A stretch of DNA of 64,000 bases from Pseudomonas fragi (GTDB lineage: Bacteria > Pseudomonadota > Gammaproteobacteria > Pseudomonadales > Pseudomonadaceae): NCBI RefSeq assembly GCF_002269505.1, contig NZ_NQKQ01000016.1, positions 49,414 to 113,413 on the forward strand. The letters are read 5' to 3'. The position numbers and the translations under genes are program-made. The notes under the pieces are model-generated. The model did not search any database. It was given only the letters and a program-made list of their open reading frames with translations, and was not told where the DNA came from. Positions 36,091 through 47,829 of this stretch are shown here, piece by piece; positions within the stretch are counted from its first letter, which is position 1, and each line of letters begins with the position of its first letter.

Positions 36091-37542
36091 TCAAGCCTTG
36101 GGTGGCTGATCCGAAACAGGGCGGTTTTGCCCGGTCTGCTCGTACCAGCCACCACCCAGCGCCTTGTACAGCGTGACTTCACTGGTCAGCTGCGAAAGAC
36201 GGTCGGTGATCAACGATTGCTGCGCGCTGAACAACGAGCGCTGTGCATCGAGGAAGGTCAGGTTGCTGTCGATACCAATCCGATAGCGACGCTCGGCCAA
36301 ACGGTAGTAATCCTGGTTGGCGTTGACGAAGTCGGTCTGGGCCTGCAACTGTTGGTTGTAGGTTTGACGTGCTGCCAGGCCGTCAGAAACTTCCTGGAAG
36401 GCGGTCTGGATCGTTTTCTCATACTGAGAAACGGTGATCTCTTTCTGGATCTTCGCGTAGTCCAGGCTGGCGCGCAAAGCCCCTGCGTTGAAAATCGGCA
36501 GGTTGATTTGCGGCGAGAACAGCCAGGTACCCGAACCGCCCTTGAACAGACCTGACAGGTCCGGGCTCAAGGTCCCGGCATTGGCCGTGAGGCTGATGCT
36601 CGGGAAGAAGGCTGCCCGCGCGGCACCGATGTTGGCGTTGGCGGCCAGCAACTTGTGTTCGGCTTCCAGGATGTCCGGGCGACGTTGCAGCAAGTCCGAT
36701 GGCAAGCCAGCCGGTACTTCACTCAACAGGTCGGCTGCCAGCGGTTGGGCCGCCGGCAGGTTGTCCGGGATGGTGCTGCCCAGCAACAGCGCGAGGCTGT
36801 TCTGGTCTTGCGCCACCTGACGGGTGTAGCGGGCCAGCTGGACCTTGGCGTTTTCTACCGAGGTACGCGACTGGCTGACTTCCAGGGCCGAGGCCACACC
36901 CACTTCATTGCTGCGCAAGGTGAGCTTGTAGCTCTCATCGAACGCCTTGAGAGTGTCTTCGGTGAGCTTGAGCAGCTCTTTATCAGCCTGCCAGGTCAGG
37001 TAGGCATTAGCGACACTGGCCACCAGACTGATCTGGGTGCTGCGTCGGGCTTCTTCGGTTGCAAAGTAGTTCTGCAACGCCTGATCGCTCAGGCTGCGAA
37101 CCCGGCCGAACAGGTCCAGCTCGTACGCGCTGACCCCGAGGGTCGCCGAGTAGGAACTGCTGATGCTCGACTCACCGGTTTGCGACATGCGCGCCGGAGT
37201 GCGTTGACGGCTGCCACTGCCAGAGGCCGAAACCGCCGGGAACAGATCAGCACGCTGGATGCGGTACTGCGCGGCATAGGCGTCGATGTTCAACGCCGCG
37301 ACCCGCAGGTCACGGTTATTGACCAGAGCCGTCTGGATCAGCTGCTGCAGCGCCGGGTCATGGAAAAACTGACGCCAGCCCTGTTCCGCAGCGGCCTTGC
37401 TGGCCGCCTCGGTTGGCGAGTAGGCCGGGCCTTGCGGGTATTGCGCCGCTACCGGCGCTTCAGGGCGCTGGTAGTCGGGGATCAGCGAGCAGCCGCCGAG
37501 CGTAAACGCCGCAACAGCTACTGCGAGAAGCGACTTGCTCAT
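36091..37542 (-). CDS. ttgC: RND efflux outer-membrane channel TtgC/EmhC (OprM family)
   Basis: The 483-residue protein is an outer-membrane lipoprotein channel: signal peptide with lipobox [15 protein letters not shown], then two TolC-type repeats with helices ([78 protein letters not shown]). It links to the TtgA adaptor and TtgB pump to expel solvents and antibiotics. Its ATG overlaps the ttgB stop by 4 nt. P. fluorescens relatives call it emhC, P. aeruginosa oprM. Confidence 0.92.
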   Translation of the reverse strand: MSKSLLAVAVAAFTLGGCSLIPDYQRPEAPVAAQYPQGPAYSPTEAASKAAAEQGWRQFFHDPALQQLIQTALVNNRDLRVAALNIDAYAAQYRIQRADLFPAVSASGSGSRQRTPARMSQTGESSISSSYSATLGVSAYELDLFGRVRSLSDQALQNYFATEEARRSTQISLVASVANAYLTWQADKELLKLTEDTLKAFDESYKLTLRSNEVGVASALEVSQSRTSVENAKVQLARYTRQVAQDQNSLALLLGSTIPDNLPAAQPLAADLLSEVPAGLPSDLLQRRPDILEAEHKLLAANANIGAARAAFFPSISLTANAGTLSPDLSGLFKGGSGTWLFSPQINLPIFNAGALRASLDYAKIQKEITVSQYEKTIQTAFQEVSDGLAARQTYNQQLQAQTDFVNANQDYYRLAERRYRIGIDSNLTFLDAQRSLFSAQQSLITDRLSQLTSEVTLYKALGGGWYEQTGQNRPVSDQPPKA

Positions 37543-40500
37543 TGGCCAGCCTCTTGGTTTGGAGTTTTAGTCAGATCCACTTTCTTTTCCGTGTCTTTAT
37601 TCTTGCCGCCGCCAATGGACGATACGGCTACAAAGAACAGCGGTACCCAGAACACGGCCAGTACGGTGGCGGTGATCATGCCACCGATAACACCGGTACC
37701 AATAGCGTGCTGGCTGCCCGAACCTGCGCCCGTGGAGATGGCCAGTGGAACCACACCCAGTACGAAGGCCAGGGAAGTCATGATGATCGGACGCAGACGC
37801 ATGCGGCACGCCTCGATCGCGGCATCCACCAGGCTTCGTCCCTGTTCATGCAGCTCCTTGGCAAATTCGACGATCAGAATGGCGTTTTTCGACGCCAGAC
37901 CGATGGTCGTAAGCAAGCCCACCTGGAAGTACACGTCGTTGGACAACCCGCGCAGGCTGGTGGCCATAAGCGCACCAATGATCCCCAGCGGAACGACCAG
38001 CATCACCGCAATCGGGATCGACCAGCTTTCGTACAGTGCTGCAAGGCACAGGAATACCATCAGCAAGGAAATAGCGTACAGGGCAGGCGCTTGCGAACCT
38101 GACAGACGTTCCTCGTAAGACAACCCCGTCCAGGAAATGCCTACACCTGCTGGCAGCTTCTTGGCCAGGGCTTCAACTTCAGCCATGGCTTGACCGCTGG
38201 TATAGCCCGGTGCCGGAGCGCCGAGAATTTCCATCGCTTCTACGCCGTTGTAACGCGACAGCTTGGGTGGCCCGTAGATCCACTCGCCTTTGGCAAAGGC
38301 CGAGAACGGCACCATGGTTCCCTGATCGTTGCGTACGTACCACTTCTTCAGGTCTTCGGGGTTCATCCGCGAGTCAGCTTCGCCTTGCAGGAAAACCTTT
38401 TTGACTCGACCGTGGTCGATGAAGTCGTTGACATAACTGGCACCCAGACCAATCGACAGGGTGTTGTTGATGTCCGAAATGCTCAGGCCCAGGGCACGAG
38501 CAGCCTCATCGTCGATCAGCAGCTTGTATTGCGGTTCATCGTTCAGACCGTTCGGACGTACGCCCGCCAGGATCTTGCTCTGAGCCGCCATCCCCAGGAA
38601 CTGATTGCGCGCAGCCATCAGTTTCTCATGGCCAATGCCGGAGCGGTCTTGCAGGTACACGTCGAAACCGGTGGCGTTACCCAGTTCCATTACAGCAGGC
38701 GGGGCAAAGGCGAACACCATTGCATCGCGGTAGCTGGAGAACACCTTCTGCGCCCGTGCAGCCAGTGCAAATACACTGTTGTCCGCATCGCGCTCGCCCC
38801 ACGGCTTGAGCATGATGAACGCCAGGCCGGAGCTCTGGCCACGGCCGGCGAAGTTGAAGCCGTTTACGGTGAACACCGAAGACACTGCGCCCGACTCATC
38901 GGCCAGCAAGTATTCGCGCATCCGGTCGATCACTTGCTGTGTGCGCTCTGCAGTGGTGCCCGCCGGTGTTTGAACCTGTGCAAACAGTACGCCCTGGTCT
39001 TCTTCCGGGAGGAAGGAGGTAGGGATACGGGTGAACAGGAACACCATGCCAACCACAATCAGCACATAAGCCAGCAGGTACGGAGCCTTGTGGCGCAGAA
39101 TGCTGCCAACACCTTTTTCATAGCGTTTCACGCCATTGTCAAAGGTGCGGTTGAACCAGCCGAAGAAGCCGCGCTTGTTCTCGCCGTGATCACCCTTCTG
39201 GATTGGCTTGAGCATGGTGGCGCACAGGGCCGGGGTGAAGATCAGGGCAACCAGTACCGACAGGCCCATCGCCGAAACGATAGTGATCGAGAACTGGCGA
39301 TAGATCACACCCGTGGAGCCGCTGAAGAAGGCCATCGGCAGCAATACCGCCGACAGTACCAGCGCAATACCCACCAGGGCGCCCTGGATCTGCTCCATGG
39401 ATTTCTTGGTGGCTTCCTTGGGCGGTAGTCCCTCTTCGGACATGACCCGCTCAACGTTTTCAACCACCACGATCGCATCGTCCACCAGCAAGCCGATGGC
39501 CAGTACCATACCGAACATGGTCAGGGTGTTGATGCTGAAGCCTGCAGCGGCCAGGATCCCGAAGGTACCCAGCAGTACAACCGGTACTGTCATCGTGGTG
39601 ATGATGGTGGCGCGGAAGTTTTGCAGGAACAGGAACATTACCAGGAACACCAGTACAACAGCTTCGACCAGGGTGTGTACAACCCCTTCGATCGAGGCCG
39701 AAACCACTGGCGTGGTGTCGTACGGGTAAACGACTTTCATGCCTTCCGGGAAGAAGGGTTCCAGGCCGTTGATGGTTTCACGCAATGCCTTTGCCGTGTC
39801 CAGAGCGTTGGAGCCCGGGGCCAGCTTGATCGCGATACCCGATGCCGGTTTACCGTTGAATTGCGCGCTGACGCTGTAGTTTTCACCACCCAGGGCAACA
39901 TCTGCGACATCGCTCAGGCGTACCTGGGAGCCGTCGGTGTTGACCTTGAGCAGGATCTTTTTGAACTCTTCAGCCGTTTGCAGACGGGTTTTGCCGATGA
40001 TGGTCGCGTTCAGCTCCTGACCCTTGACGGCAGGCAGGCCGCCCAGTTGCCCGGAGGACACCTGCACGTTCTGTGCGCTGATGGCCGATTTAACGTCCAC
40101 CGGAGTCAGGTTGTATTTGTTCAGCTTGACCGGGTCGAGCCAGATACGCATGGCGTACTGGGCGCCGAACACCTGGAAGTCGCCCACACCTTCGGTACGG
40201 GAGATCGGGTCCTGCATGTTGGAAACGATGTAGTTGGACAGGTCGTCCTTGTTCATGCTGCCGTTTTCAGACACCACGCCAATAACCATCAGGAAGTTTT
40301 TCACTGCCTTGGTTACACGGATACCTTGCTGCTGTACCTCTTGCGGTAGCAGGGGGGTAGCCAGGTTGAGCTTGTTCTGCACCTGGACCTGCGCGGTGTC
40401 AGGGTCGGTGCCTTGCTCGAACGTGGCGGTGATGCTCATGCTGCCGTCGGAGTTACTTTCCGACGACACATAACGCAGGTGGTCGATACCGTTGAGCTGC

Positions 40501-40700
40501 TGCTCAATCACCTGAACCACGGTGTCCTGCACGGTTTGCGCCGAAGCGCCCGGGTAGGTCACGGAGATCGAGATGGCCGGTGGTGCAATGCTCGGGTACT
40601 GGTTGATCGGCAACTTGAGGATCGATAGAGCCCCGACCAGCATGATCACCAGGGCTATAACCCAGGCGAAAATCGGACGGTCGATAAAAAATTTCGACAT
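37539..40700 (-). CDS. ttgB: RND multidrug efflux permease TtgB/EmhB (MexB family)
   Basis: This 1053-residue HAE1-type proton-driven pump has twelve membrane helices, with the proton-relay Asp pair in [17 protein letters not shown] (about residues 405-421) and large periplasmic loops. Characteristic segments are [42 protein letters not shown] and [16 protein letters not shown] regions in the second half. It exports toluene, antibiotics and other hydrophobic compounds in relatives. ttgA starts upstream and the gene ends inside the ttgC start. Confidence 0.95.
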   Translation of the reverse strand: MSKFFIDRPIFAWVIALVIMLVGALSILKLPINQYPSIAPPAISISVTYPGASAQTVQDTVVQVIEQQLNGIDHLRYVSSESNSDGSMSITATFEQGTDPDTAQVQVQNKLNLATPLLPQEVQQQGIRVTKAVKNFLMVIGVVSENGSMNKDDLSNYIVSNMQDPISRTEGVGDFQVFGAQYAMRIWLDPVKLNKYNLTPVDVKSAISAQNVQVSSGQLGGLPAVKGQELNATIIGKTRLQTAEEFKKILLKVNTDGSQVRLSDVADVALGGENYSVSAQFNGKPASGIAIKLAPGSNALDTAKALRETINGLEPFFPEGMKVVYPYDTTPVVSASIEGVVHTLVEAVVLVFLVMFLFLQNFRATIITTMTVPVVLLGTFGILAAAGFSINTLTMFGMVLAIGLLVDDAIVVVENVERVMSEEGLPPKEATKKSMEQIQGALVGIALVLSAVLLPMAFFSGSTGVIYRQFSITIVSAMGLSVLVALIFTPALCATMLKPIQKGDHGENKRGFFGWFNRTFDNGVKRYEKGVGSILRHKAPYLLAYVLIVVGMVFLFTRIPTSFLPEEDQGVLFAQVQTPAGTTAERTQQVIDRMREYLLADESGAVSSVFTVNGFNFAGRGQSSGLAFIMLKPWGERDADNSVFALAARAQKVFSSYRDAMVFAFAPPAVMELGNATGFDVYLQDRSGIGHEKLMAARNQFLGMAAQSKILAGVRPNGLNDEPQYKLLIDDEAARALGLSISDINNTLSIGLGASYVNDFIDHGRVKKVFLQGEADSRMNPEDLKKWYVRNDQGTMVPFSAFAKGEWIYGPPKLSRYNGVEAMEILGAPAPGYTSGQAMAEVEALAKKLPAGVGISWTGLSYEERLSGSQAPALYAISLLMVFLCLAALYESWSIPIAVMLVVPLGIIGALMATSLRGLSNDVYFQVGLLTTIGLASKNAILIVEFAKELHEQGRSLVDAAIEACRMRLRPIIMTSLAFVLGVVPLAISTGAGSGSQHAIGTGVIGGMITATVLAVFWVPLFFVAVSSIGGGKNKDTEKKVDLTKTPNQEAGQ

Positions 40701-40703
40701 GGT

Positions 40704-41855
40704 TTACTCCCCTTTACTGCCTGCAGCTTTTTCTGTTGCCGGGGCAGATGCCGGGGTTTCGCCTTGTGGCTTGTCCATGATCTTGACTTCAATGCCAGGC
40801 TTGATGAATTGCAGGCCATCAGTAATCAGGCGGTCGCCAGGGTTCAGGCCTTTCTCAACCAGCCAGTTGCTGCCAACGGTGCGCGAAGCTTGGAGCACAC
40901 GCAGCTCAACCTTGTTGTCCGGCCCGACGATCATCGCGGTCGGTTGGCCTTTGAGGTTGTGGGTCACGCCGATTTGCGGTGCCAGGATCGCATTGCTGTC
41001 GATGCCCGCTTCCAGCTGTGCGTGGACAAACATGCCCGGCAACAGGGTTTCATCCGGGTTCGGGAACACTGCGCGCAGGGTGACGGAACCGGTGGTTTCG
41101 TCAACCGATACTTCGGCGAACTCAAGGCGACCTTCCTGGGCATATTCGCTGCCGTCTGGCAGGGTCAGCTTGACCTTGGCGGCGTTTTCACCGGCCTTCT
41201 TCAAACGGCCACTGGCCAGGTCGCGGCGCAGTTCGAGCATTTCCACCGAAGACTGGGTCACGTCAACGTAGATCGGGTCCAGCTGGGTGATCACGGCCAA
41301 TGCGTTGGCTTGGCCACTGGTGACCAGTGCCCCTTCGGTGTACAGCGAGCGACCGATACGGCCGGTCAGCGGTGCCAGCACCTTGGTGTAGCGCAGGTTG
41401 ACCTGGGCGGTGTTCAGCGCGGCTTCTGCTTCCAGGCGGGCGGCTTCGGCGTTGTCGTATTCCTGACGGCTTACGGCTTGCTCGGCGACCAGTTGCTTGT
41501 AGCGCTCAGCCAGTGATTTTGCCGATTGCAGGGTGGCGCGGGCACTGAGTACGGAGCTTTCATAGATAGCTGGATCGATTTGATACAGCTGCTGGCCGAT
41601 CTTGACGTCACTGCCTTCTTTAAAGAAGCGCTTGAGGATGATGCCGTTTACCTGCGGGCGCACTTCTGCAGAACGATAGGACGCAGTGCGGCCTGGTAGA
41701 TCAGTGGTCAAGGTAAAAGGCTGGGTTTTCAGCGTGACAACGCCGACCTGAGGGATTTGCGGGGCAGGTGCTGCCTCTTCCTTTTTGCATCCGCTGAGCA
41801 GCGAAGCAAGGGCGATGGCAGCAACCAGAGCGGTAACAGCTGGCTTGAATTGCAT
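40704..41855 (-). CDS. ttgA: RND efflux periplasmic adaptor TtgA/EmhA (MexA family)
   Basis: The 383-residue adaptor is a lipoprotein (signal MQFKPAVTALVAAIALASLLSGC, lipobox LLSGC). Lipoyl/barrel segments (PGRTASYRSAEVRPQVNGIILKRFFKEGSDVKIGQQLYQIDP) and an alpha-hairpin follow, then GEVHAQLEAG-type barrel strands. I place the start at the ATG at 41855, which has GAGGATCTTC upstream; the longer frame has no matching N-terminus. It is the first gene of the operon and is transcribed away from ttgR. Confidence 0.93.
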   Translation of the reverse strand: MQFKPAVTALVAAIALASLLSGCKKEEAAPAPQIPQVGVVTLKTQPFTLTTDLPGRTASYRSAEVRPQVNGIILKRFFKEGSDVKIGQQLYQIDPAIYESSVLSARATLQSAKSLAERYKQLVAEQAVSRQEYDNAEAARLEAEAALNTAQVNLRYTKVLAPLTGRIGRSLYTEGALVTSGQANALAVITQLDPIYVDVTQSSVEMLELRRDLASGRLKKAGENAAKVKLTLPDGSEYAQEGRLEFAEVSVDETTGSVTLRAVFPNPDETLLPGMFVHAQLEAGIDSNAILAPQIGVTHNLKGQPTAMIVGPDNKVELRVLQASRTVGSNWLVEKGLNPGDRLITDGLQFIKPGIEVKIMDKPQGETPASAPATEKAAGSKGE

Positions 41856-41942
41856 GAAGATCCTCGGGTCAGGCACGCGAAAGCGCACAAGAATAGTGGA
41901 AAGGTATAGAAAGCTGTTCCGGGTGGATAAATAGCTTGCTAA

Positions 41943-41978
41943 GGAATATACTTACATTCATGTCTGTTTGTAAATAGC
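41943..41978. promoter_or_regulatory. TtgR operator shared by ttgABC and ttgR
   Basis: On the minus strand the site reads TATTTACAAACA, then a short centre, then CATGAATGTAAGTATATTCC. This is nearly identical to the known P. putida TtgR operator. It lies between the divergent starts, so one repressor dimer pair would cover both promoters. Confidence 0.85.
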
Positions 41979-42120
41979 GGGACGCTGTCTCGCCAAGCCT
42001 TACAGGGCCATTTTTCATGCGTGTAGTAGACCGGGATAAGGCATAACAAGCGCCACCCGATGTTGGTCCGGGCAAGTGACCGTAGAGCTCCGGATCCTTC
42101 TGATTGAGGTTTTTATTGCC

Positions 42121-42777
42121 ATGGTGCGTCGTACCAAAGAAGAAGCTCTTGAAACCCGGAGCAAAATCCTCGAAGCGGCCGAGCAGGCCTTCTACGAGCG
42201 CGGTGTTGCCCGCACGACGCTGGCTGACATTGCCACGCTGGCGGGTGTCACCCGTGGTGCCATTTACTGGCACTTCAGCAATAAGGCCGAACTGGTGCAA
42301 GCCATGCTCGACAGCCTGCATGAGCCTCTGGATGAATTGGCCAGGGCCAGCGAAAGCGAGAACGAAGTTGACCCGCTCGGCTGCATGCGCCAATTGCTGA
42401 TTCATTTGTTTCGCCAGGTTGCTATTGATCCCAAAACCCGGCGTATCAATGAAATTTTGTTTCATAAGTGCGAATTCACTGACGAAATGTGTGATTTACG
42501 GGCTCAGCGCCAGGTTGCGATGCTCGATTGCAACAGCAGGATCGAGCTGGCCCTGAGCAATGCCATTCATCGTCAACAGCTCCCTGAAACTCTGGATGTT
42601 CGCCGTGCTGCCATCTGCCTGCATGCCTATATCGACGGAATACTCGGGCAATGGCTGCTGGTTCCCAACAGCTTCGATCTGTACAAGCACGCGCAATCCT
42701 GGGTTGATACGGGGCTGGACATGCTGCGCACAAGCCCCACGCTAAGAAACCCCGGCAATATCCGAGAGGGAGTCTAG
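42121..42777 (+). CDS. ttgR: TetR-family repressor TtgR/EmhR
   Basis: The 218-residue protein begins [52 protein letters not shown], a TetR DNA-binding domain with helix-turn-helix at about residues 33-52 that matches TtgR. The C-terminal ligand pocket contains [31 protein letters not shown] as in TtgR. It binds antibiotics and flavonoids in the homologue and releases the operator. I start at the ATG at 42121, whose upstream frame has no family sequence. Confidence 0.95.
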   Translation: MVRRTKEEALETRSKILEAAEQAFYERGVARTTLADIATLAGVTRGAIYWHFSNKAELVQAMLDSLHEPLDELARASESENEVDPLGCMRQLLIHLFRQVAIDPKTRRINEILFHKCEFTDEMCDLRAQRQVAMLDCNSRIELALSNAIHRQQLPETLDVRRAAICLHAYIDGILGQWLLVPNSFDLYKHAQSWVDTGLDMLRTSPTLRNPGNIREGV

Positions 42778-43170
42778 TAGGCTCAAGCAATAAGGCGAGT
42801 GAAGATTTAGCTCCTTGGGCCATTTGATGGCAGATAGCACTTATATACGTCTGGCTCGCGGGTTTAAAGTTAGCGAGCTAAGTATTTTGTAGCTAAATTG
42901 TTATCGTTTAGTTAAACGTCCCATAGCCCAATGTAATTAATCCTATGCCAGAGTGGTTCAGGGATTACTGAGCAGCGGCATCTTTCTCGCTTATTTATTT
43001 CAATCGACCCTTCCTGCGTTCGCTTCCCCTACACTTGAGCAACGCTTTGGCCTCAGGCCAGAGCGGCCAGAATCGGGGGGCGGGTAACTGCCAAGCTGTT
43101 TTTCCTCTCCCGACTCAAGCAAACAGACCGCGATGGTGTGGTGTGTCGTGGACAATTCGAGGAATAACAA
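42778..43170. other. intergenic region between ttgR and the CoA-transferase pair
   Basis: About 390 bases are AT-rich on the left. TGGCCTCAGGCCA (43048-43060) is a perfect small palindrome that could be an operator. I see no ORF with a ribosome site and no terminator with a T run. Confidence 0.35.
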
Positions 43171-43869
43171 GTGAACAAGATTTACTCGAGTGCTGAATCC
43201 GCTTTGCAGGGCCTGGTCGAAGACGGCATGACCCTGGCTGTGGGCGGTTTTGGCTTGTGCGGGATTCCCGAAGCGCTGATCGCAGCCTTGCGCGATAGCG
43301 CCAAGCGCGAGCTGACGGTGATCAGCAACAACGCCGGGGTGGACGGTTTTGGTCTGGGGCAACTGCTTGAAACGCGCCAGATCCGCAAAATGATTTCTTC
43401 CTACGTAGGCGAGAACAAAGAGTTTGAGCGCCAGTATCTGGCGGGCGAGCTGGAGCTGGAGTTCACCCCGCAAGGTACTCTCGCGGAAAAACTGCGGGCG
43501 GGCGGAGCGGGGATCCCGGCATTCTTCACCAAAACCGGCTACGGCACGCTGGTGGCCGAAGGCAAGGAAACCCGTGAGTTCGATGGCGAGTGGTATGTCA
43601 TGGAGCGCTCGCTGCGCGCCGACGTGGCCCTGGTCAAGGCCTGGAAAGCCGACAAGTCAGGCAACTTGCTGTTCAGCAAGACTGCACGCAACTTCAACCC
43701 GTTGGCGGCCATGGCGGCCAAGGTCTGTGTGGTGGAAGTGGAAGAGATTGTCGAAATTGGCGAGATCGACCCTGATCAGGTGCATTTGCCCGGGATTTAC
43801 GTACAACGGCTGGTGCTTAACGCCAACCCGGAAAAACGTATCGAACATTGCACTGTGCGGAGCGCCTGA
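43171..43869 (+). CDS. 3-oxoacid CoA-transferase subunit A (ScoA/DhcA type)
   Basis: The 232-residue SCOT-type subunit A ([92 protein letters not shown]) transfers CoA between succinyl-CoA and a 3-oxoacid. Close relatives in P. aeruginosa act on dehydrocarnitine (DhcA); acetoacetate is also possible. The start is a GTG at 43171 with CGAGGAATAAC upstream. It is distinct from the GCT-like pcaI at 28308. Confidence 0.92.
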   Translation: MNKIYSSAESALQGLVEDGMTLAVGGFGLCGIPEALIAALRDSAKRELTVISNNAGVDGFGLGQLLETRQIRKMISSYVGENKEFERQYLAGELELEFTPQGTLAEKLRAGGAGIPAFFTKTGYGTLVAEGKETREFDGEWYVMERSLRADVALVKAWKADKSGNLLFSKTARNFNPLAAMAAKVCVVEVEEIVEIGEIDPDQVHLPGIYVQRLVLNANPEKRIEHCTVRSA

Positions 43870-43871
43870 CC

Positions 43872-44501
43872 ATGGCCTGGACTCGTGAAGAAATGGCGCA
43901 GCGCGCCGCTCAAGAACTGCAGGACGGTTTCTACGTCAACCTCGGTATCGGTTTGCCTACCCTGGTGGCCAACTACATTCCTGAGGGTATGGATGTGTGG
44001 CTGCAAAGTGAAAATGGCCTGCTGGGTATTGGTCCGTTTCCCACAGAAGACGAAGTTGATGCTGACCTGATCAACGCCGGTAAGCAAACCATCACCACCT
44101 TGCCGGGCAGCAGCTTTTTCAATAGTGCCGACTCGTTCGCGATGATTCGCGGTGGTCATATCAACTTGTCGATTCTTGGGGCGATGCAGGTGTCCGAAAA
44201 GGGCGACCTGGCCAACTGGATGATCCCCGGCAAGATGGTCAAAGGCATGGGCGGGGCGATGGACCTGGTGGCCGGGGTCAAGCGTGTGGTGGTGTTGATG
44301 GAGCACACGGCCAAGGGCGGCATCCATAAACTGCTCAAACAGTGCGACTTGCCGCTGACCGGCGTGGGCGTGGTTGACCGCATCATTACCGACCTGGCGG
44401 TGCTGGATGTCACCGGGCAGGGGCTCAAGCTGGTTGAACTGGCGGCGGGCGTGACCCGCGAGCAGCTTCAAGAGGCCACGGGCTGCGCAATCAACGGTTG
44501 A
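43872..44501 (+). CDS. 3-oxoacid CoA-transferase subunit B (ScoB/DhcB type)
   Basis: The 209-residue subunit B contains the catalytic Glu in [15 protein letters not shown] (about residue 46) and the family motif [32 protein letters not shown]. The ATG at 43872 follows the subunit A stop within 3 nt; a longer frame start is unlikely. No thiolase gene follows; a short REP and a terminator close the unit. Confidence 0.92.
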   Translation: MAWTREEMAQRAAQELQDGFYVNLGIGLPTLVANYIPEGMDVWLQSENGLLGIGPFPTEDEVDADLINAGKQTITTLPGSSFFNSADSFAMIRGGHINLSILGAMQVSEKGDLANWMIPGKMVKGMGGAMDLVAGVKRVVVLMEHTAKGGIHKLLKQCDLPLTGVGVVDRIITDLAVLDVTGQGLKLVELAAGVTREQLQEATGCAING

Positions 44502-44511
44502 ACGCAGCTTC

Positions 44512-44548
44512 TGTAGTCGCAGCCTCGCGCAGCTCGACAGCGACTACA
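44512..44548. repeat. short REP remnant of the TGTAGTCGC family
   Basis: TGTAGTCGC and the inverted GCGACTACA flank a degenerate centre (AGCCTCGCGCAGCTCGACA). It looks like a truncated version of the elements at 18765 and 58237. Confidence 0.7.
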
Positions 44549-44570
44549 GGTTTTTGTTTACCTCTAAAAC

Positions 44571-44598
44571 GCAAAAAGCCCCTCGCGGGGCTTTTTGC
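44571..44598. terminator. bidirectional rho-independent terminator
   Basis: GCAAAAAGCCCC and GGGGCTTTTTGC form a perfect stem around TCGC between the convergent CoA-transferase and fdxA genes. Confidence 0.93.
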
Positions 44599-44609
44599 TT
44601 AAACGTGAA

Positions 44610-44933
44610 TCAGCGTTCCAGGTCGACGATCTTGCCTGGTTTGCCATCCCACTCGGCCGCGTCCGGCAGAGGGTCTTTGCGTTCAGTGATGTTTGGCCAG
44701 ATTTCAGCCAGCTCGACGTTCAACTGAATGAAATTCTCCATGCCGGCAGGTACTTCATCTTCAGAGAAGATTGCCTGTGCAGGGCATTCAGGCTCACAAA
44801 GCGCGCAGTCAATGCACTCATCCGGGTGAATCACCAGGAAGTTCGGGCCTTCGTAAAAGCAGTCCACCGGACAGACTTCTACGCAGTCGGTGTACTTGCA
44901 CTTGATGCAGTTGTCGGTGACGACGAAGGTCAT
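44610..44933 (-). CDS. fdxA: seven-iron ferredoxin FdxA
   Basis: The 107-residue ferredoxin carries one 3Fe-4S and one 4Fe-4S cluster; the Cys are visible in [17 protein letters not shown] (residues 9-25) and [13 protein letters not shown] (about 39-51). It is a cytoplasmic electron carrier. fdxA lies just downstream of mutS as in other Pseudomonas genomes. The ATG at 44933 is family-typical ([12 protein letters not shown]). Confidence 0.96.
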   Translation of the reverse strand: MTFVVTDNCIKCKYTDCVEVCPVDCFYEGPNFLVIHPDECIDCALCEPECPAQAIFSEDEVPAGMENFIQLNVELAEIWPNITERKDPLPDAAEWDGKPGKIVDLER

Positions 44934-45062
44934 TTCTAATTCTCTCCTCAGGCGGCGGCAGCGAAGCCCTTCCAGAACGGGTTCGCCGGGTTCGGGAGTG
45001 ATATCTAAAGACCAGGCTAAAAGGTCAGTAGCATCCCGAACCGCGCGCGATTCTAGCAGCTT

Positions 45063-47642
45063 TTAAAGGCGTGTCTTTAATGTGTAGAGCAAATCAAGCG
45101 CTTTACGTGGCGTCATGTTGTCCAGATCCAGCCTGGAAAGGTCATCCAGCACCGGGTGCGGCAGGCTGGCAAACAGGTCGCTTTGCTGCGGCGCAGGCTT
45201 TTTGCCGGGCTTGGCAAGTGGCACTTCATGGGGCAGGCTGGTGGTCTCCAGGCGGCTCAAATGCTCGCGGGCGCGGATGATGACTTCACTCGGTACCCCC
45301 GCCAGCTGCGCCACGGCCAGGCCATAACTCTGGCTGGCCGGGCCCGGCAGAACATGGTGCAAGAACACGATGCGCTCGTTGTGTTCGGTCGCGCTCAAGT
45401 GCACGTTGGCGACCAGCGGCTCGTTCTCGGGCAGTACCGTCAGCTCGAAGTAGTGCGTGGCAAACAGGGTGTAGGCGCGCAACTGGGCGAGACGTTCTGC
45501 CGCAGCCCAGGCTAGCGACAAACCGTCGAAAGTGCTGGTGCCGCGGCCCACTTCGTCCATCAGCACCAGGCTGCGTTCGGTGGCATTGTGCAAGATGTTG
45601 GCGGTTTCGCTCATCTCGACCATAAAGGTCGAGCGGCCACCTGCCAGGTCATCGCTGGAGCCGATACGGGTAAAGATGCGGTCAACCAGCGACAGCTCAC
45701 AGCTGGCCGCCGGTACAAAGCTGCCGATATGAGCCAGCAACACGATCAATGCGGTTTGGCGCATGTAAGTCGATTTACCGCCCATGTTAGGACCGGTGAT
45801 CACCAGCATGCGGGTGTTGTCATCCAGCCCCAGGTCGTTGGCCACAAACGGCGTGGTCAATACCTGCTCGACCACCGGGTGGCGACCCTGGCTGATGCGC
45901 ATGCACGGCTCTTCAACAAAGCGCGGGCAGTTCAGGTCCAGGTTCAGCGCACGCTCGGCCAGGTTGCTCAGCACATCCAGCTCGGCCAGGGCGGCCGCGG
46001 TGTCTTGCAGCGGGGCAAGGTGGCCGATCATTTCTTCGAGCAGGGCCTCATAAAGCATCTTCTCGCGGGCCAGCGCGCGGCTTTTCGCTGACAGGGCCTT
46101 GTCTTCGAAGGCCTTGAGCTCGGGGGTGATAAAGCGCTCGGCGCCTTTGAGCGTCTGGCGGCGGATGTAATCGGCCGGTGCCTGTTCGGCCTGTTTGCTT
46201 GGCAGCTCGATAAAGTAGCCGTGGACCCGGTTGTAGCCGACCTTGAGGTTGGCCAGGCCGGTGCGGGCCTTTTCGCGGGCTTCCAGGTCAATCAGGAACT
46301 GACCGGCGTTTTCGCTCAGTGCCTGCAACTCGTCCAGCTCGGCGTCATAGCCGGTTTTCAATACACCGCCATCACGGATCACCGCTGGCGGGTTGTCATT
46401 GATAGCCTTTTCCAGCAGGGCGCCCAGCTCGGGGTAAGTGCTGGTGATCATGGCCAGTTGCTGTAAGTGCGGTGCTTCGAGGCCAAGCATGGCGTCTTGC
46501 AGTTCTGGCAGCGCGTTCAAGGCATCACGCAGGCGTGCCAAGTCGCGGGGGCGGGCATTGCGCAGGCCGATACGCGCGAGAATCCGCTCCAGATCGCCGA
46601 TCTCCTTGAGCTGTGGTTGCAGCTTTTCGAAGCGGTAGCTGTCCAGCAGGCAGGTGATCGACGACTGGCGCGCCAGCAATACACTCAAGTCGCGCAGCGG
46701 GCGGTTCAACCAGCGGGTCAGCAAACGGCTGCCCATCGAGGTCTGGCAACGGTCGACCACTGATTGCAGGGTGTTGTCGCGGCCACCGGCCAGGTTGGTG
46801 TCCAGTTCCAGGTTACGGCGGCTGGCACCGTCGAGCACCACGGTGTCATCCAGGCGCTCATGGCGCAGGCTGCGCAAGTGGGGCAGGGCGGTGCGCTGGG
46901 TTTCCTTGGCATAGCTGAGCAGGCAACCGGCAGCGCCGATGGCCAGGGTCAGGTTTTCGCAGCCAAAGCCCTTGAGATCCTGGGTCGAGAACTGCTGGCA
47001 CAGGCTTTTCAGGGCCGAGTCGCGCTCAAAGTCCCACGGCGCACGGCGACGAACGCCACGACGTTTTTCCGCAGGCAAACCTTGTGGCCAGTCATCCGGG
47101 ATCATCAGCTCGACCGGGTTGATGCGCTCAAGCTCGGCCAGCAGGTTTTCCCAGCCCTTGATCTCCACCACCGAGAAGTTGCCGCTGGTGATATCCAGCA
47201 CCGCGAGGCCAAACAGGCGTTCATCGCCCAGCACGGCCGCAATCAGGTTGTCGCGGCGCTCATCCATCAGCGCTTCGTCACTGACTGTGCCTGGCGTGAT
47301 AATACGAACTACCTGACGTTCAACCGGGCCTTTGCTGGTAGCCGGGTCGCCAACCTGCTCGCAGATCACCACCGACTCGCCCAGCTTGACCAGCTTGGCC
47401 AGATAACCTTCAGCGGCATGGTAGGGAATCCCGCACATCGGGATTGCCTGGCCAGCTGACTGGCCACGCGCCGTGAGGGTAATGTCGAGCAACTTGGCGG
47501 CTTTTTTCGCATCTTCGTAGAAGATCTCGTAAAAGTCGCCCATGCGATAGAACATCAGCTGGTCAGGGTGCTGGTTCTTCAGGCGCCAGTACTGCTGCAT
47601 CATCGGCGTATGGCTGGACAGGTCGGAAGTATTTTTACTCAT
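45063..47642 (-). CDS. mutS: DNA mismatch repair protein MutS
   Basis: The 859-residue mismatch sensor shows the Phe-X-Glu mismatch-binding motif in [13 protein letters not shown] near the N-terminus, Walker [15 protein letters not shown] and Walker B with [18 protein letters not shown]. Connector, lever and clamp regions lie in normal order, and length equals the norm. It starts at the ATG at 47642, 187 bases from a divergent phage-type repressor gene. Confidence 0.97.
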   Translation of the reverse strand: MSKNTSDLSSHTPMMQQYWRLKNQHPDQLMFYRMGDFYEIFYEDAKKAAKLLDITLTARGQSAGQAIPMCGIPYHAAEGYLAKLVKLGESVVICEQVGDPATSKGPVERQVVRIITPGTVSDEALMDERRDNLIAAVLGDERLFGLAVLDITSGNFSVVEIKGWENLLAELERINPVELMIPDDWPQGLPAEKRRGVRRRAPWDFERDSALKSLCQQFSTQDLKGFGCENLTLAIGAAGCLLSYAKETQRTALPHLRSLRHERLDDTVVLDGASRRNLELDTNLAGGRDNTLQSVVDRCQTSMGSRLLTRWLNRPLRDLSVLLARQSSITCLLDSYRFEKLQPQLKEIGDLERILARIGLRNARPRDLARLRDALNALPELQDAMLGLEAPHLQQLAMITSTYPELGALLEKAINDNPPAVIRDGGVLKTGYDAELDELQALSENAGQFLIDLEAREKARTGLANLKVGYNRVHGYFIELPSKQAEQAPADYIRRQTLKGAERFITPELKAFEDKALSAKSRALAREKMLYEALLEEMIGHLAPLQDTAAALAELDVLSNLAERALNLDLNCPRFVEEPCMRISQGRHPVVEQVLTTPFVANDLGLDDNTRMLVITGPNMGGKSTYMRQTALIVLLAHIGSFVPAASCELSLVDRIFTRIGSSDDLAGGRSTFMVEMSETANILHNATERSLVLMDEVGRGTSTFDGLSLAWAAAERLAQLRAYTLFATHYFELTVLPENEPLVANVHLSATEHNERIVFLHHVLPGPASQSYGLAVAQLAGVPSEVIIRAREHLSRLETTSLPHEVPLAKPGKKPAPQQSDLFASLPHPVLDDLSRLDLDNMTPRKALDLLYTLKTRL

Positions 47643-47829
47643 CAGGACTTAGGCGGATTCGTTCAAAAGTGGGGAAAGGCAGGCCGTGGCCTGAGGTTTT
47701 CGCAATGGGCGCAAGGTTAACATGCCAGCCCCCTGCATCTACAGGTGCGCACCGGGCGTGCTGACAGCTTGCTATAAATAGAAGAAATAGCATTTGCCTT
47801 CAATAAACACGGCCAGCACTATTGCCGCC

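Noticed and set aside
38190..39428. 412-residue plus-strand ORF inside ttgB
   Set aside because: It is an antisense shadow of the pump gene.
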